Source of the DNA: Francisella sp. SYW-9
Lineage (GTDB): Bacteria > Pseudomonadota > Gammaproteobacteria > Francisellales > Francisellaceae
Direction of reading: 5' to 3'
DNA: 64,000 nucleotides
Assembly (NCBI RefSeq): GCF_008711465.1
Contig: NZ_VXKQ01000012.1
Coordinates: 1 to 64,000, forward strand
The notes beneath the pieces are model-generated. The model ran no database searches, had not been told where the DNA came from, and saw only the letters and a program-made list of their open reading frames with translations. The translations under genes and the position numbers were made by a program. Of the stretch, positions 26,133 to 38,762 are shown in pieces (the first letter of the stretch is position 1; the number at the start of each line of letters is the position of its first letter).

Positions 26133-28274
26133 CTAATTATCTGCGACTTTTACCCACGCATCACTTCCATACTTACCCAAAGGGCTATATACAGTCTCTT
26201 GGCATAGACTTGCTTCAGGCCCAACTTTACATCGATAATACTTATCTCCTGCAATTACAACTTCACCACCTTTATAATTTTTAATTCCTTCAGGATATAC
26301 ACGCTCATGCTTATCACTTTCTGGAAAAGTATTATTATCAAAAGTGCTAGCCCAAGCTATATAGCCTTTTTTACCAACTGGAGAGTATAGAGCGTTATTA
26401 CACTGTTTCTCTTTCTTTGCTAAGCATCTAAATTGTCTACCTCCAGCCTGAACAACTTGTCCAGACTTATAGCCACCAATCTTAGCTGGATACACTATAG
26501 TATTGTTTTTAGCAACCTCAGGCTCTTTCTTCACCAATTGTGTATTTTTTAAAGTGTTTAATTTATGCCAAACTAACTGACCCATAACACTATCGGGAAT
26601 ATATCTTTTATCATTACATAGTTTCAAATCTAGACCAGAAATACATCTATATTTTTTATTATGATAACTAACAACGGTATCTGCTGTATAAAGACCAATT
26701 TGACTAGGATACTTAATAACAAACCTAGTAGCTTCGTTTAATCTAGCTCTTACCTTATTATTTTTATCATTAGTATTAGCTTTCTTGCTCTGAAGTAACT
26801 TGATATCAACACTTGGAAGTTTTATTTGTGATATAGAATTTGTCATACTCCAAGCTTTATGAGTATAATTTTTACCAAGAATACCTTTTTTAATTGACAT
26901 AGCATCAAAGTCGATACTCCAAAGCGCAAATCCAGCAAATGAAGCTTGATGCTCCTTCATTAGTGAAATAGCTGTATCAATATTTTGTTTATTTAGCACA
27001 TAAACCATACCACTATGTACAGCGCCTTTCATTGCAGGAATAATAAATACTAGCTTATCAGCAGGTATTCTAACTGGACCTATTTTGCTATATTTTGCCA
27101 TATTAGCTTGTCTGCCTTCTTTAGTAGTCATAGCCCATGCAAGCGAAGCTAAAAACTCATCATAACCATCCAATGGCATAATTCTTAAATATTTACCATT
27201 AGTATCCTTATAGAAACTAAATATCTGATCGGAAGCCTTATCAGAATAAGTATTTAAAAATATATAATTTATATTTTTAATGCCTATATATTCTAATAAG
27301 CTAATATAATTATCATTAGTATAAATATTATCTTTGCCATTTTTTGCTACAGGTGCAATTAAATAGTCCCACTTCGGTGAGAATGTTAACCAAAAGCTTG
27401 AATTTACCTGCCTCATAGAACTGACAAATTTCTTTATCTTATTTGCTGCTAATTTTGACACCCTATCACTATTAGGTATCTCTGTCCCAACAAGATCAAA
27501 ATCAACCCCATCAAATCCATAATCGTTCATTAAAGGTTTAAGAGCATCAAAGTTTATAGCTCCCCAATCAATATGTGATCTAGCCCCTCCATATGAAACT
27601 ATCACACGCTTACCTTTTGATTTCATATATCTAATAAATGCCTTTAACTGCTCTGGTGTATAAACCTGTGTTGAGGCTCTATTTCCTTGACCAAAAGCCA
27701 ATTTAAAACCACCACTATTACTATAAGTTAAGTATGCGGCGATTATTACATTATATTTGCATATCTCTGGATACTTATCACAATAATCTTGGTCCTTCGA
27801 TATTGATATATCAATAGGCTCTGTTGTTATCTGATGGCCAAAAATATTATAGGAGCTACTCTTACCCCATATTGGTAAAAATCCTGCAATTACAGGACCC
27901 CCTATCTTATCTTGTTGCAAGGTACATTTATTTTTATAAACACAATCATTTAACTTCTTAGCAAAAATTTCTGATACTCCCACAAATATTGGCTCAAATA
28001 TTAATTTGTCCAACTGAGGAAATATCAATTTAATAGATTGACCTGTCAAAGATTGCTTTGCAATAGTCGTTTTAGCACTAACACTTTCAACTGAGCTTGG
28101 ATTACGAATACCTTGCTTCTTATTTGACAAAAGTAAACTTGAGAGTTTATCATTTTGCTGATTATTAATAGTATTTTGAGCTGCTATAGATTTACTTAAA
28201 TCTTCAGCAAAAATATTATTAAAAAATATCAATATGAGTATTGTTATTAGAGAGGTTTTTATACTAAGCTGCAT
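26133..28274 (-). CDS. Secreted GH18 chitinase-like protein with three C-terminal binding repeats
   Basis: This 713-residue protein has a signal peptide (cleavage after about A23), a GH18-type barrel (about 125-500) and three similar C-terminal repeats starting near 522, 595 and 660. Each repeat has the pattern Y-P-x(2)-I-x(2)-Y, then VV, (Y/F)RC, C and Y-x-P, with AW near the end in the second and third, and resembles chitin-binding modules of the CBM5/12 kind. In the catalytic strand the canonical DxxDxDxE motif reads D255-GV-D258-F-D260-L-V262: the proton-donor glutamate position holds valine, with E265 three residues later. Either the active site is remodelled or the protein binds chitin without cutting it. 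It lies between grxD and the atp operon. No strong ribosome-binding site is seen. Confidence 0.85.
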   Translation of the reverse strand: MQLSIKTSLITILILIFFNNIFAEDLSKSIAAQNTINNQQNDKLSSLLLSNKKQGIRNPSSVESVSAKTTIAKQSLTGQSIKLIFPQLDKLIFEPIFVGVSEIFAKKLNDCVYKNKCTLQQDKIGGPVIAGFLPIWGKSSSYNIFGHQITTEPIDISISKDQDYCDKYPEICKYNVIIAAYLTYSNSGGFKLAFGQGNRASTQVYTPEQLKAFIRYMKSKGKRVIVSYGGARSHIDWGAINFDALKPLMNDYGFDGVDFDLVGTEIPNSDRVSKLAANKIKKFVSSMRQVNSSFWLTFSPKWDYLIAPVAKNGKDNIYTNDNYISLLEYIGIKNINYIFLNTYSDKASDQIFSFYKDTNGKYLRIMPLDGYDEFLASLAWAMTTKEGRQANMAKYSKIGPVRIPADKLVFIIPAMKGAVHSGMVYVLNKQNIDTAISLMKEHQASFAGFALWSIDFDAMSIKKGILGKNYTHKAWSMTNSISQIKLPSVDIKLLQSKKANTNDKNNKVRARLNEATRFVIKYPSQIGLYTADTVVSYHNKKYRCISGLDLKLCNDKRYIPDSVMGQLVWHKLNTLKNTQLVKKEPEVAKNNTIVYPAKIGGYKSGQVVQAGGRQFRCLAKKEKQCNNALYSPVGKKGYIAWASTFDNNTFPESDKHERVYPEGIKNYKGGEVVIAGDKYYRCKVGPEASLCQETVYSPLGKYGSDAWVKVADN

Positions 28275-28313
28275 ACTAAAAAAACTATGAAACCTAAAAG
28301 TTCATTATAACTT

Positions 28314-28329
28314 TATAAAAATTTTTATA
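28314..28329. repeat. A+T palindrome between atpC and chitinase-like gene
   Basis: TATAAAAATTTTTATA is a perfect 16-bp palindrome in the 94-bp gap downstream of atpC. It could assist termination of the atp transcript, but a stem without G-C pairs would be weak. Confidence 0.25.
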
Positions 28330-28368
28330 CAACTTTAGAGTCAGATAGAAAAATACACAAGATGATTA

Positions 28369-28806
28369 TTAATTATCTTTAGAATAGTATAGACCTTTAG
28401 AAGAATTAAGAGCCTTAAGACGCGCATCAGCCTCTTTTAATCTTTTATTTGCATCTTCTATATCTAGTTTAGATGCATCTGGATTTTTAAGTGCTTTTTC
28501 AGCTCTTGTTTTAGCCTTTTCAGCTTCTGCTTGATTAAGATTTTCCGCTCTTTCCATATCATCAACCATTATAGTTACACGAGTTGGAGTAACTTCTAAA
28601 ATCCCACCAGATACATATAATACATCTGTATGGTCATCCTTTCTGATGTTAACAACACCTGCAGGCATAGTTGACAATAGTTCAGTATGTCCATAAGCAA
28701 TACCCATTTCACCAGCAGTTCCCCGCAAGCTTACGATATCAGCCTCACCTTTAAATACTGATCCCAAAGGACTTACAACATCAACTTTTAGATAATTTTT
28801 TGTCAT
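28369..28806 (-). CDS. atpC: ATP synthase F1 epsilon subunit
   Basis: Epsilon couples the rotor to F1 and inhibits ATP hydrolysis. The 145-residue protein has the N-terminal beta-sandwich ([40 protein letters not shown]) and a C-terminal helical hairpin rich in Ala, Lys and Glu. It is the last gene of the atp operon, 13 nt after atpD, with AGGGTG as its ribosome-binding site. Confidence 0.97.
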   Translation of the reverse strand: MTKNYLKVDVVSPLGSVFKGEADIVSLRGTAGEMGIAYGHTELLSTMPAGVVNIRKDDHTDVLYVSGGILEVTPTRVTIMVDDMERAENLNQAEAEKAKTRAEKALKNPDASKLDIEDANKRLKEADARLKALNSSKGLYYSKDN

Positions 28807-28819
28807 ATTTTCACCCTAT

Positions 28820-30196
<1,377 letters not shown>

Positions 30197-30205
30197 TTAC
30201 CTCTC

Positions 30206-31102
30206 CTAAACTGCTGCCGCACCTGAACAAATTTCTGCAAGCTCTTGTGTAATCATAGCTTGTCTTACTTTATTATAATCTAGTTTCAACTGATCAATAA
30301 TATCACTAGCATTGTCAGTTGCATTTTTCATTGCCATCATACGAGCAGCTTGCTCACATGCCGCATTCTCTAATATAGCTCCTCGAACCTGGGCTTCAAT
30401 ATATCTAATACAAAGAGCATTTAGAACTTCTTCTATATCTCTTTCATAGATATAGTCCCAGTGGCCTTTAGATGCTTGCTCTTTGTTAGCTTTCATCTCT
30501 TCTTCTGAGAAGATATCTTGAATTGGTAGCAATGTCTGTAATCTTGGCTTCTGCTTAATAGTACTTACAAACTCGTTACTACTCATATAAAGTCTATCAA
30601 TCTCACCATTTGTAAACTTATCTAGCATCACCTTAACAGCGCCACCTATAGCTCTTACACTACCATCAAGATCTTTATCATTATAATGTGCTGTTGCTAC
30701 AATATTTACATCTTTTAATTTTGTAAAGAAAGTCTCAGCTTTTGAGCCAACAACACAAACATCAACTTCAACTCTATTATCAAGATGTTTTTTAATATCT
30801 TTTAAAACATGTTTGAAAAGATTAATATTTAAGCCGCCACATAGACCTCTATCTGTTGATGCAATGATATAACCTACTCTTTTTGCTTCTCTATCAAATA
30901 GATAAGGATTAGGATAATCAATACTAGCAGCAGTGACATTTTTTATAATAGTATTTGCACTTTCAACATAAGGGCGCACGTTATTCATCTTAACAATAGC
31001 ACCTCTCATCTTACTTGCAGCTACTAGTTCCATAGCACCTGTGATTTTTTGGGTATTTTTAACACTGGCTACTTTGGATTTTATTTCTCTAGCATTAGAC
31101 AT
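30206..31102 (-). CDS. atpG: ATP synthase F1 gamma subunit
   Basis: Gamma is the central shaft that turns inside the alpha3beta3 ring. The 298-residue protein has the conserved N-terminal helix (REIKSKVASVKNTQKITGAMELVAASKM), the TDRGLCGGLN segment and the C-terminal helix with MKNATDNASDIIDQL and RQAMITQELAEI. Both helices form the coiled shaft. It lies 11 nt after atpA. Confidence 0.98.
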   Translation of the reverse strand: MSNAREIKSKVASVKNTQKITGAMELVAASKMRGAIVKMNNVRPYVESANTIIKNVTAASIDYPNPYLFDREAKRVGYIIASTDRGLCGGLNINLFKHVLKDIKKHLDNRVEVDVCVVGSKAETFFTKLKDVNIVATAHYNDKDLDGSVRAIGGAVKVMLDKFTNGEIDRLYMSSNEFVSTIKQKPRLQTLLPIQDIFSEEEMKANKEQASKGHWDYIYERDIEEVLNALCIRYIEAQVRGAILENAACEQAARMMAMKNATDNASDIIDQLKLDYNKVRQAMITQELAEICSGAAAV

Positions 31103-31113
31103 AGTCTATACCC

Positions 31114-32655
31114 CTACCAAGCTTGATTTGCTTTGCAATCTTCTACAATAGTTTTTAATTTATCTGCAGTTTCTGCATCATATTTACCAGTTTGGTTAAT
31201 ATCTGCTATTACATCTGCATATTTATCTTCAGCTAAAGCATGTAAAGCTGCTTCAAAAGGTATAACCTCTGAAACCTCTAAACTATCTAAATAACCATTA
31301 TCAACAGCATATAATGATAATGCCATTAAAGCGATAGATAGTGTTGAAAACTGCTTCTGTTTTAGAAGTTCAGTTACTCTCTGACCTCTGCTTAACTGAG
31401 CTCTTGTAGCCTCATCCAAATCAGAAGCAAACTGTGAAAATGCTTCTAATTCTCTAAACTGAGCTAGAGCCAAACGTATACCACCACCTAGTTTTTTGAT
31501 GATTTTAGTCTGTGCTGCACCACCTACACGAGATACAGAGTTACCTGGGTTTATCGCTGGTCTTAAACCAGAGTTAAATAGGTCTGTTTCTAAAAATATC
31601 TGTCCATCAGTAATAGAAATTACGTTTGTAGGTACAAATGCTGATATATCACCAGCTTGAGTCTCAATAATTGGTAATGCAGTTAAAGAACCAGTTTTTC
31701 CCTTAACTTTACCTTCAGTAAACTTCTCAACATATTCTTCATTTACTCTAGCAGCTCTTTCTAAAAGTCTTGAGTGAAGATAGAAAACATCACCTGGATA
31801 TGCTTCACGTCCTGGAGGTCTTCTTAATAGTAATGAAATCTGTCTATATGCCCAAGCTTGTTTAGTTAAATCATCATATATTATAAGAGCATCTTCACCA
31901 CGATCTCTGAAATATTCACCCATAGAACAACCAGCATATGGAGCAATATACTGTAATGCAGCAGAATCTGAAGCAGTCGCAGCAACAATAATAGTATGCT
32001 CCATAGCTCCATGCTCTTCTAACTGTCTAACTATGTTAGCAATAGATGAAGCTTTCTGACCAATAGCAACATAAATACACTTAACACCACTTCCTTTCTG
32101 GTTAATAATAGTATCTACAGCAATTGCAGTTTTACCAATTTGTCTATCGCCAATAATTAGCTCTCTTTGGCCTCTTCCAATTGGAACCATAGAGTCGATT
32201 GATTTAATACCAGTTTGTAAAGCCTGATCTACTGATTTTCTCCAAATTACACCTGGTGCAATTTTCTCAATTGGAGATGAGTGATCAGTCTCTATTTCAC
32301 CTTTACCATCAATAGGGTTACCTAAAGCATCTACAACTCTTCCAAGTAACGCTTCTCCAACAGGAACTTCTAGGATTCTACCTGTACAGAATGCCTTATC
32401 ACCTTCTTTAATATGATCATACTCACCTAATACAACCGCACCGACTGAGTCAGTGTTTAAGTTAAGTGCTAGACCAAACACATCTCCTGGTAATTTAATC
32501 ATTTCACCAGCAGTTACATCATTTAAACCATATATAGTAACAATACCGTCAGCCACACTAACGATTGTTCCTTCTGACTTAAGTTCGATAGCATTATCGA
32601 ACTTTTCAATTCTTTGTTTTATTAAACCACTTATTTCTGATGGACTTAATTGCAT
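31114..32655 (-). CDS. atpA: ATP synthase F1 alpha subunit
   Basis: Alpha binds nucleotide at regulatory, non-catalytic sites in the F1 head. The 513-residue protein shows the P-loop GDRQIGKT (about 169-176), the [20 protein letters not shown] signature and the arginine-finger region [13 protein letters not shown] to [18 protein letters not shown]. Ordinary length. It sits between atpH and atpG. Confidence 0.99.
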   Translation of the reverse strand: MQLSPSEISGLIKQRIEKFDNAIELKSEGTIVSVADGIVTIYGLNDVTAGEMIKLPGDVFGLALNLNTDSVGAVVLGEYDHIKEGDKAFCTGRILEVPVGEALLGRVVDALGNPIDGKGEIETDHSSPIEKIAPGVIWRKSVDQALQTGIKSIDSMVPIGRGQRELIIGDRQIGKTAIAVDTIINQKGSGVKCIYVAIGQKASSIANIVRQLEEHGAMEHTIIVAATASDSAALQYIAPYAGCSMGEYFRDRGEDALIIYDDLTKQAWAYRQISLLLRRPPGREAYPGDVFYLHSRLLERAARVNEEYVEKFTEGKVKGKTGSLTALPIIETQAGDISAFVPTNVISITDGQIFLETDLFNSGLRPAINPGNSVSRVGGAAQTKIIKKLGGGIRLALAQFRELEAFSQFASDLDEATRAQLSRGQRVTELLKQKQFSTLSIALMALSLYAVDNGYLDSLEVSEVIPFEAALHALAEDKYADVIADINQTGKYDAETADKLKTIVEDCKANQAW

Positions 32656-32673
32656 AAGCTCACTTCCTATAAT

Positions 32674-33198
32674 TTATGACAACAAAATACTTTTTAAATT
32701 CTCTAAACGACCAGATACAGAATTATCAATAACCGTATCGCCAACCTTAACTATTGCTCCACCAACTATCGCAGGATCAACATCTACTTCAACATTTATA
32801 GAACAGCCAAACCTCTTTTCAAGACTTTTTTTCAAACTAACCAACAAGTCTTCATCAGCAACAAATGCTAAAGTGACGTTTGCTGTTTTAGTGTTGTTAT
32901 AAGCATTCTTGAAAGCTTCATACTGCTCAGCTATTTCTGGCAAAACTAATAGTTTTTTATTCTCTGCAGCCAAAACAAGAAAATTAAAAAAGCTTTCATC
33001 CAATTGATCTTTTAATTCGTTTACTATTTCTATTTGCGAAAAAACAGGACTGGATATAATCTCTGAGATAGACTTATCCTTAACTAACTCAGCAAATATT
33101 TTGAGTAACTTAGACCACTCTTGTAGTAGATTATTTTCATTTGCAAACTCAAATGCAGCTTTTGCATATGGCTTCGCGATCACACTTAGATTTACCAT
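32674..33198 (-). CDS. atpH: ATP synthase delta subunit
   Basis: Delta joins the peripheral stalk to the top of F1. The 174-residue protein has the typical N-terminal helical bundle ([16 protein letters not shown]) and a C-terminal segment with [29 protein letters not shown], a family hallmark. It lies 18 nt after atpF and 18 nt before atpA. Confidence 0.97.
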   Translation of the reverse strand: MVNLSVIAKPYAKAAFEFANENNLLQEWSKLLKIFAELVKDKSISEIISSPVFSQIEIVNELKDQLDESFFNFLVLAAENKKLLVLPEIAEQYEAFKNAYNNTKTANVTLAFVADEDLLVSLKKSLEKRFGCSINVEVDVDPAIVGGAIVKVGDTVIDNSVSGRLENLKSILLS

Positions 33199-33216
33199 GT
33201 GCCTACCTTATTAAAA

Positions 33217-33687
33217 TTATACCTTTTCTACAAAGTCTTCTAAAATCTTATGACTAGCTTTTTGATCAACTTTTGCTGATATAATCTTACTAGCACCAGC
33301 CATAGCTAAAGTAACAATCTCTTGCTTAAGCTCTTCTCTAGCCTTTATCTTTTCTTGCTCAATCTCAGCCATTGCCATACTCTTAATTTTATCAGCTGCT
33401 GCAATAGCTTCCTCTTTTGCTTGTTCATCAACCTTATGCGCTCTAACATAAGCATTCTCAACTATTTCAGTAGCCTTTGCTTTAGCTTCACGTAAAACTT
33501 CAGCTGATTTTCTTTTAGCAACTTCTAATTCTCTAGATGCCCTATCAGCAGAAGCTAATCCTTCAGCTATTTTCTCTCTACGCTCGTCTAAAGCTTTGCG
33601 TAGTGGTGGCCATACAAACTTCATTGTAAAACCAACGAAGATTGCAAATGTTATCATCTGGCCGATTAGGGTTATATTAATATCCAT
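33217..33687 (-). CDS. atpF: ATP synthase Fo subunit b
   Basis: Subunit b forms the peripheral stalk. The 156-residue protein has one N-terminal membrane helix ([25 protein letters not shown]) followed by a long charged helix that dimerises, with the [15 protein letters not shown] motif just after the membrane. Its length equals that of E. coli b. Confidence 0.98.
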   Translation of the reverse strand: MDINITLIGQMITFAIFVGFTMKFVWPPLRKALDERREKIAEGLASADRASRELEVAKRKSAEVLREAKAKATEIVENAYVRAHKVDEQAKEEAIAAADKIKSMAMAEIEQEKIKAREELKQEIVTLAMAGASKIISAKVDQKASHKILEDFVEKV

Positions 33688-33730
33688 CTACTTATCCTTT
33701 AGATAATGAAATTTATGATTTTATGTTTAC

Positions 33731-34039
<309 letters not shown>

Positions 34040-34085
34040 TTATTTCTCCTGTTTTTATAGATTTATCTTTTAAGTTAACTAAAAA

Positions 34086-34901
<816 letters not shown>

Positions 34902-34953
34902 TTAATATTACTTTTAAATTATTATATTTTTATTTCAAACTATAAAAATAAAC

Positions 34954-35325
34954 CTATCTAGTCTTTTTAAACAAGATAGGCACAAAACATACCACTAATT
35001 GTAACAAAACTAATCCAGAAATGTAAGAAAATAATTTCGGTTTTACATAAATCGCTAACATTATTGTTATGATTGCTACTATACCTAACTTGAGCAGCTC
35101 ACTTAAGTAAAAAACGACAATTTCAACACCTGGAGAAAACTGTTTATGGACAAAAAGTCTTGCAAAAAACACAAAATTCGCCACAAACATTGCTATAGCT
35201 CCCATAAGAAATGAATTTGCATAAATATAATTAAAAGACAACAAAGTAACCATATAACCAAGCAAGATCAAAACTACCTGTATTAATACAAATTTTTTAG
35301 CATCAATCCTTATGTTTGCTAACAT
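34954..35325 (-). CDS. atpI: ATP synthase protein I
   Basis: AtpI is a small four-helix membrane protein encoded first in many atp operons; it is thought to help c-ring assembly or magnesium handling and is not part of the finished enzyme. The 123-residue protein has four hydrophobic helices and the weak sequence conservation usual for the family, so the call rests largely on position. The ATG at 35325 is used; a GTG three codons upstream is an alternative. A good promoter lies 30-60 bp upstream. Confidence 0.85.
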   Translation of the reverse strand: MLANIRIDAKKFVLIQVVLILLGYMVTLLSFNYIYANSFLMGAIAMFVANFVFFARLFVHKQFSPGVEIVVFYLSELLKLGIVAIITIMLAIYVKPKLFSYISGLVLLQLVVCFVPILFKKTR

Positions 35326-35357
35326 ACTACACACTTCACTTAATAAAAATATGCCTT

Positions 35358-35385
35358 ATCATAACAAAAAATATTATATTAGCAA
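35358..35385 (-). promoter_or_regulatory. Promoter of the atp operon (sigma-70 type)
   Basis: On the minus strand TTGCTA (complement of 35380-35385), a 16-bp spacer and TATGAT (complement of 35358-35363) form a sigma-70-like promoter about 33 bp from the atpI start. An overlapping TATAAT (complement of 35372-35377) is an alternative -10 with a poorer -35. Confidence 0.5.
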
Positions 35386-35401
35386 AGAAAAAGCTTTTAT
35401 C

Positions 35402-35430
35402 TTGAATTAGTGTTCTTTCATGCTTAAAAT
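35402..35430 (+). promoter_or_regulatory. Promoter of the MFS gene at 35470 (sigma-70 type)
   Basis: TTGAAT (35402-35407), a 17-bp spacer and TAAAAT (35425-35430) lie about 40 bp before the start codon and point rightward. It is back to back with the atp operon promoter in a 144-bp gap. Confidence 0.55.
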
Positions 35431-35469
35431 TAAGGTTCATATTATAGCTTGTAATAAAACAACGAACCT

Positions 35470-36774
35470 ATGACTCAAAAAATATACAATATCCGCGGAT
35501 ATGCTTGGATAATAATAATACTTAGCTCATTCTTACTCTTTGATAAGTATATTATGCAAGTTTTCCCGAGCCTAATAACAGATGACATGATGTCAAGCTT
35601 TGGTACAAATGCTACAGAAACAGGTGCTTTAGGATCTGCTTTTTTCTGGTCAATAATTATATGTCAGCTTTTTTTAGCTGGACCAATTATTGATAAGTTT
35701 GGCTTTAGACTTATTAGCCCTATTTCTATAACTATTTCCGCAATAGGTGTTATCTTATTTGTTGTGGCTGCCAACCTAGGCAGTCTTAGTATGGCATATA
35801 TTGCGAGAATAATAACAGGACTAGGAGTATCGTTTGCAACAATTTCTTACTTAAAAGCCGTTTCCGTATGGTTTGAACCACGCAAATTTGCCTTTGCAGC
35901 TAGTTTTCTAGCTACAGCAGCAATGATTGGCGCACTATGTGCTCAAGCCCCACTAGCATATTTAATTAGCCTATGCGGTGACTGGAAAATGGCTATGCTA
36001 CTTTTCTCAGTAGCTAGTTTATTAATGGGCGTTGTTTACTATATTGTAGTCCGCGATTTTAATCCTAAACAGCCTGAAGCTAGCTCTCCTAGCAACCAAC
36101 TAAAAACCATCGACGCACTAAAGGAAGTTGTTAAAAACAAAAATAACTGGCTTTTAACATTCTATGTTGGTTTAAGTTTTACTGCTGTGGATGCATTTGC
36201 AGGATTTTGGGGTAATGCCTATTTTCGCGAGGCTTATCATGTTTCTAGAGAAGAGGCTGCCAGTATAATTTCAATGATATTTATAGGGATGGCAATAGGC
36301 TCACCAATCATCGGTAAACTATCTGAAGCTCTTAATAGCAGAAAAGGTGTAATGATAATTTTCCACATAATAGGCACTATAGCTATTAGCTTTGTTTTAC
36401 TAGCAAAAACTAGTGCGACAATATCAGCAATCTTACTATTTATTTTCGGCTTATGTCTTGGAATCTATATGCTTTCATTCGCTATAGGCAATCGTATCAA
36501 CCCAATTATAATTACAGCTACCGTCGCTGCTTTTATTAATACAGGAGAACCTATTCTCGGAGCTATTTTCGATCCATTAATAGGGTATTTTCTAGATTTA
36601 TCTTGGACTGGCAAATATATCAACAAAGCTGGTGAAATAGTCTCTCAACATACAAGCTCAGCTGACATTAAATACTTTGATCTAAGCTCTTATCACTTTG
36701 CCTTCACAACACTTGTTGTTAGTATGATTGCATCACTAATAGTACTACTTATGATTAAAGACACTAAAGACTAA
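35470..36774 (+). CDS. MFS transporter, Fpt/Pht-like
   Basis: This 434-residue inner-membrane protein has 12 predicted helices. Its start (NIRGYAWIIIILSSFLLFDKYIMQVFPSLI) and the GNRINPIIITATVAAFINTGEPILGAIFDPLIGY segment are shared with the second MFS gene in this window. The type resembles the Francisella Fpt / Legionella Pht (phagosomal transporter) group, which move amino acids or nucleosides in intracellular bacteria; the substrate here is unknown. It has its own promoter and converges on rluC with a 1-nt gap. Confidence 0.85.
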   Translation: MTQKIYNIRGYAWIIIILSSFLLFDKYIMQVFPSLITDDMMSSFGTNATETGALGSAFFWSIIICQLFLAGPIIDKFGFRLISPISITISAIGVILFVVAANLGSLSMAYIARIITGLGVSFATISYLKAVSVWFEPRKFAFAASFLATAAMIGALCAQAPLAYLISLCGDWKMAMLLFSVASLLMGVVYYIVVRDFNPKQPEASSPSNQLKTIDALKEVVKNKNNWLLTFYVGLSFTAVDAFAGFWGNAYFREAYHVSREEAASIISMIFIGMAIGSPIIGKLSEALNSRKGVMIIFHIIGTIAISFVLLAKTSATISAILLFIFGLCLGIYMLSFAIGNRINPIIITATVAAFINTGEPILGAIFDPLIGYFLDLSWTGKYINKAGEIVSQHTSSADIKYFDLSSYHFAFTTLVVSMIASLIVLLMIKDTKD

Positions 36775-36775
36775 A

Positions 36776-37699
36776 CTACACTAGAAACTTATTAAACCTA
36801 TCGTCTAACTTAGCAGTTACTGATATTTTCTGTTGTTGTTTTTCATCAAAAAACTCTAATTTACCAGCATGAAGTAGTAACTTATCAACACCCTCTGTAC
36901 CTAATTTAAGGTCCTTATCCGCAAAACCATACTTTTTATCTGCAACTATAGGACAACCCATTGCTTTTGTATGCACCCTGATCTGGTGAGTTCTACCAGT
37001 TTCTAGTTTAATCTCAAGCAAGCTATAATCACCTAAGTATTTGACAGATATAACTCTAGTAAGTGCTTTTTTACCTTCTTTCCTATCAACCCTAACTAGT
37101 CTTTGACCATCTTTAGTTTCAGTTCTTTTTAAGGGTAAATCTATTTCTTTAATGTTTTTATCCCACTTGCCATGTACTATAGCATAATATATTTTATTAA
37201 CATTTCTCTGCTTAAATAGATCAAAAAAATACACTAACGAGCTATGTTTTTTAGCCAAAAGAACACACCCTGAAGTTTCTTTATCCAATCTATGCACTAG
37301 ATCTAAACGCCTAGCTTTGGGACGCAACTGCCTTAATCGCTCCACTAGCCCTGAGTTGACTCCAAAACCTCCATGTACAGCCATTCCTGATGGTTTATTC
37401 ACAACAATGTAGTCATCATTTTCATATAGTATTCTTTGCTCAAGAAAATCAAGATGCGACTGTGATACTTTTATTTGCTTTTGATCATCTTCAAGGCTAA
37501 AAGGGGGAATACGAACAATATCACCAGCAGTAACTCGTGAAGTTTGCTTCACTCTTTTTTTATTTACACGTAACTCACCCTTACGAATCCAACGATAAAT
37601 TAGAGATTTTGGTAGCTTTGAGAATTGCCCTATTAGAAAATTATCTATACGTTGATTTTCAACATCTTCAGAAACCTCAAGAAACTGAACTTTATTCAT
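36776..37699 (-). CDS. rluC: 23S rRNA pseudouridine synthase RluC type
   Basis: This 307-residue enzyme has an N-terminal S4 RNA-binding domain (about 17-65, with SLIYRWIRKGELRVNKKRVK) and an RluA-family catalytic domain with D139 in HRLDKETSG. The pattern fits RluC, which modifies 23S rRNA positions 955, 2504 and 2580 in E. coli; RluD is the alternative. Its ATG overlaps the end of zapE by 8 nt, with GGAG inside zapE, so translation is likely coupled. Confidence 0.9.
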   Translation of the reverse strand: MNKVQFLEVSEDVENQRIDNFLIGQFSKLPKSLIYRWIRKGELRVNKKRVKQTSRVTAGDIVRIPPFSLEDDQKQIKVSQSHLDFLEQRILYENDDYIVVNKPSGMAVHGGFGVNSGLVERLRQLRPKARRLDLVHRLDKETSGCVLLAKKHSSLVYFFDLFKQRNVNKIYYAIVHGKWDKNIKEIDLPLKRTETKDGQRLVRVDRKEGKKALTRVISVKYLGDYSLLEIKLETGRTHQIRVHTKAMGCPIVADKKYGFADKDLKLGTEGVDKLLLHAGKLEFFDEKQQQKISVTAKLDDRFNKFLV

Positions 37700-38759
37700 C
37701 TAAAGCTCCAAATTTTGGATTTTGCATATCATTAAGTCGACTTACTGTTCTTTGAAACTCAAACTTCAATCGTTCACCCTTATACATTTCTTTAAAATCA
37801 TAATTAGCTAAAATGACAACTTTTTTATTCTGATCATAAAGCTCATCTATAATAGCAATAAAACGCCTTGCCATATCTTCATTATACTCATCAAAGCCGA
37901 TCAAATTATATATAAATATTTGATCGAACCTCTCACAAAGATCTATATAGTCTTGTGAACTTCTACCATTTCCACAAATCACTTTAAAGTCAAAGCAGAC
38001 ATCGCTACTACTGAGTAACATTACTGGGATATCTCTTCCTAAAACTTTTATCTGAATATCTTTCTCAAAATGATGATTTCTGATAAAAAATCTATCAAAA
38101 AAATTTTTCCTATTTTGCTCATTATATGGGTATAAATAATTCATATAGTCTGTTGGTAAGCGAAAACGATAATCTATTCCCGAATCCAAGTTCAAAACAT
38201 CAACATGCTTAAGTAAAACATCAATAGCAGGTAGAAACAACTCCCGTTGTAAACCATTACGATATAACTTTTCTGGCTCTATATTAGATGTTGCAACCAA
38301 AATCACCCCTAACTTAAATAACTCCGTAAAAACACTTCCTAAAATCATTGCATCAGCGATGTCTTCAACAAAAAACTCATCAAAACATATTATCTGCATT
38401 TCTTTAGCCATATCATAAGCTACTTTTGAAATAGGGTTTTTTTTACCCTGATATTTTCTTAATTGAGCATGAATATTTTTCATAAAATGTGAAAAATGTT
38501 GACGACGTTTCTTCTCTATAGGTAGATTATTATAAAAAATATCCATAATAAATGTTTTACCTCTACCAACACCTCCCCACATATATAGACCATTTATAGG
38601 TGGATAGATAGATTTAGAAAAAAACCTGGCTTTTGAAACTTTTTTCGAAAGAAGCTGATCAACTATTTTTTGTAAATTCTCTACAGCCTCTATTTGTAAA
38701 GAGTCTGCCTTTAGATTAAGTTTTTTTACTTTTTCAAAGTATATTTCTTTAAGATTCAT
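37692..38759 (-). CDS. zapE: Cell-division ATPase ZapE (AFG1-like)
   Basis: This 355-residue AAA-type ATPase has its P-loop GGVGRGKT at 62-69 and Walker B IICFDEFFVEDIADAM; the ATSNIEPEKLYRNGLQR segment is the ZapE/AFG1 sensor region. In E. coli ZapE destabilises FtsZ under stress and low oxygen; mitochondrial AFG1 helps respiratory complex quality control. It lies between an MFS gene (3-nt gap) and rluC (overlap), probably as part of one transcript. Confidence 0.92.
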   Translation of the reverse strand: MNLKEIYFEKVKKLNLKADSLQIEAVENLQKIVDQLLSKKVSKARFFSKSIYPPINGLYMWGGVGRGKTFIMDIFYNNLPIEKKRRQHFSHFMKNIHAQLRKYQGKKNPISKVAYDMAKEMQIICFDEFFVEDIADAMILGSVFTELFKLGVILVATSNIEPEKLYRNGLQRELFLPAIDVLLKHVDVLNLDSGIDYRFRLPTDYMNYLYPYNEQNRKNFFDRFFIRNHHFEKDIQIKVLGRDIPVMLLSSSDVCFDFKVICGNGRSSQDYIDLCERFDQIFIYNLIGFDEYNEDMARRFIAIIDELYDQNKKVVILANYDFKEMYKGERLKFEFQRTVSRLNDMQNPKFGALDE

Positions 38760-38762
38760 TTT

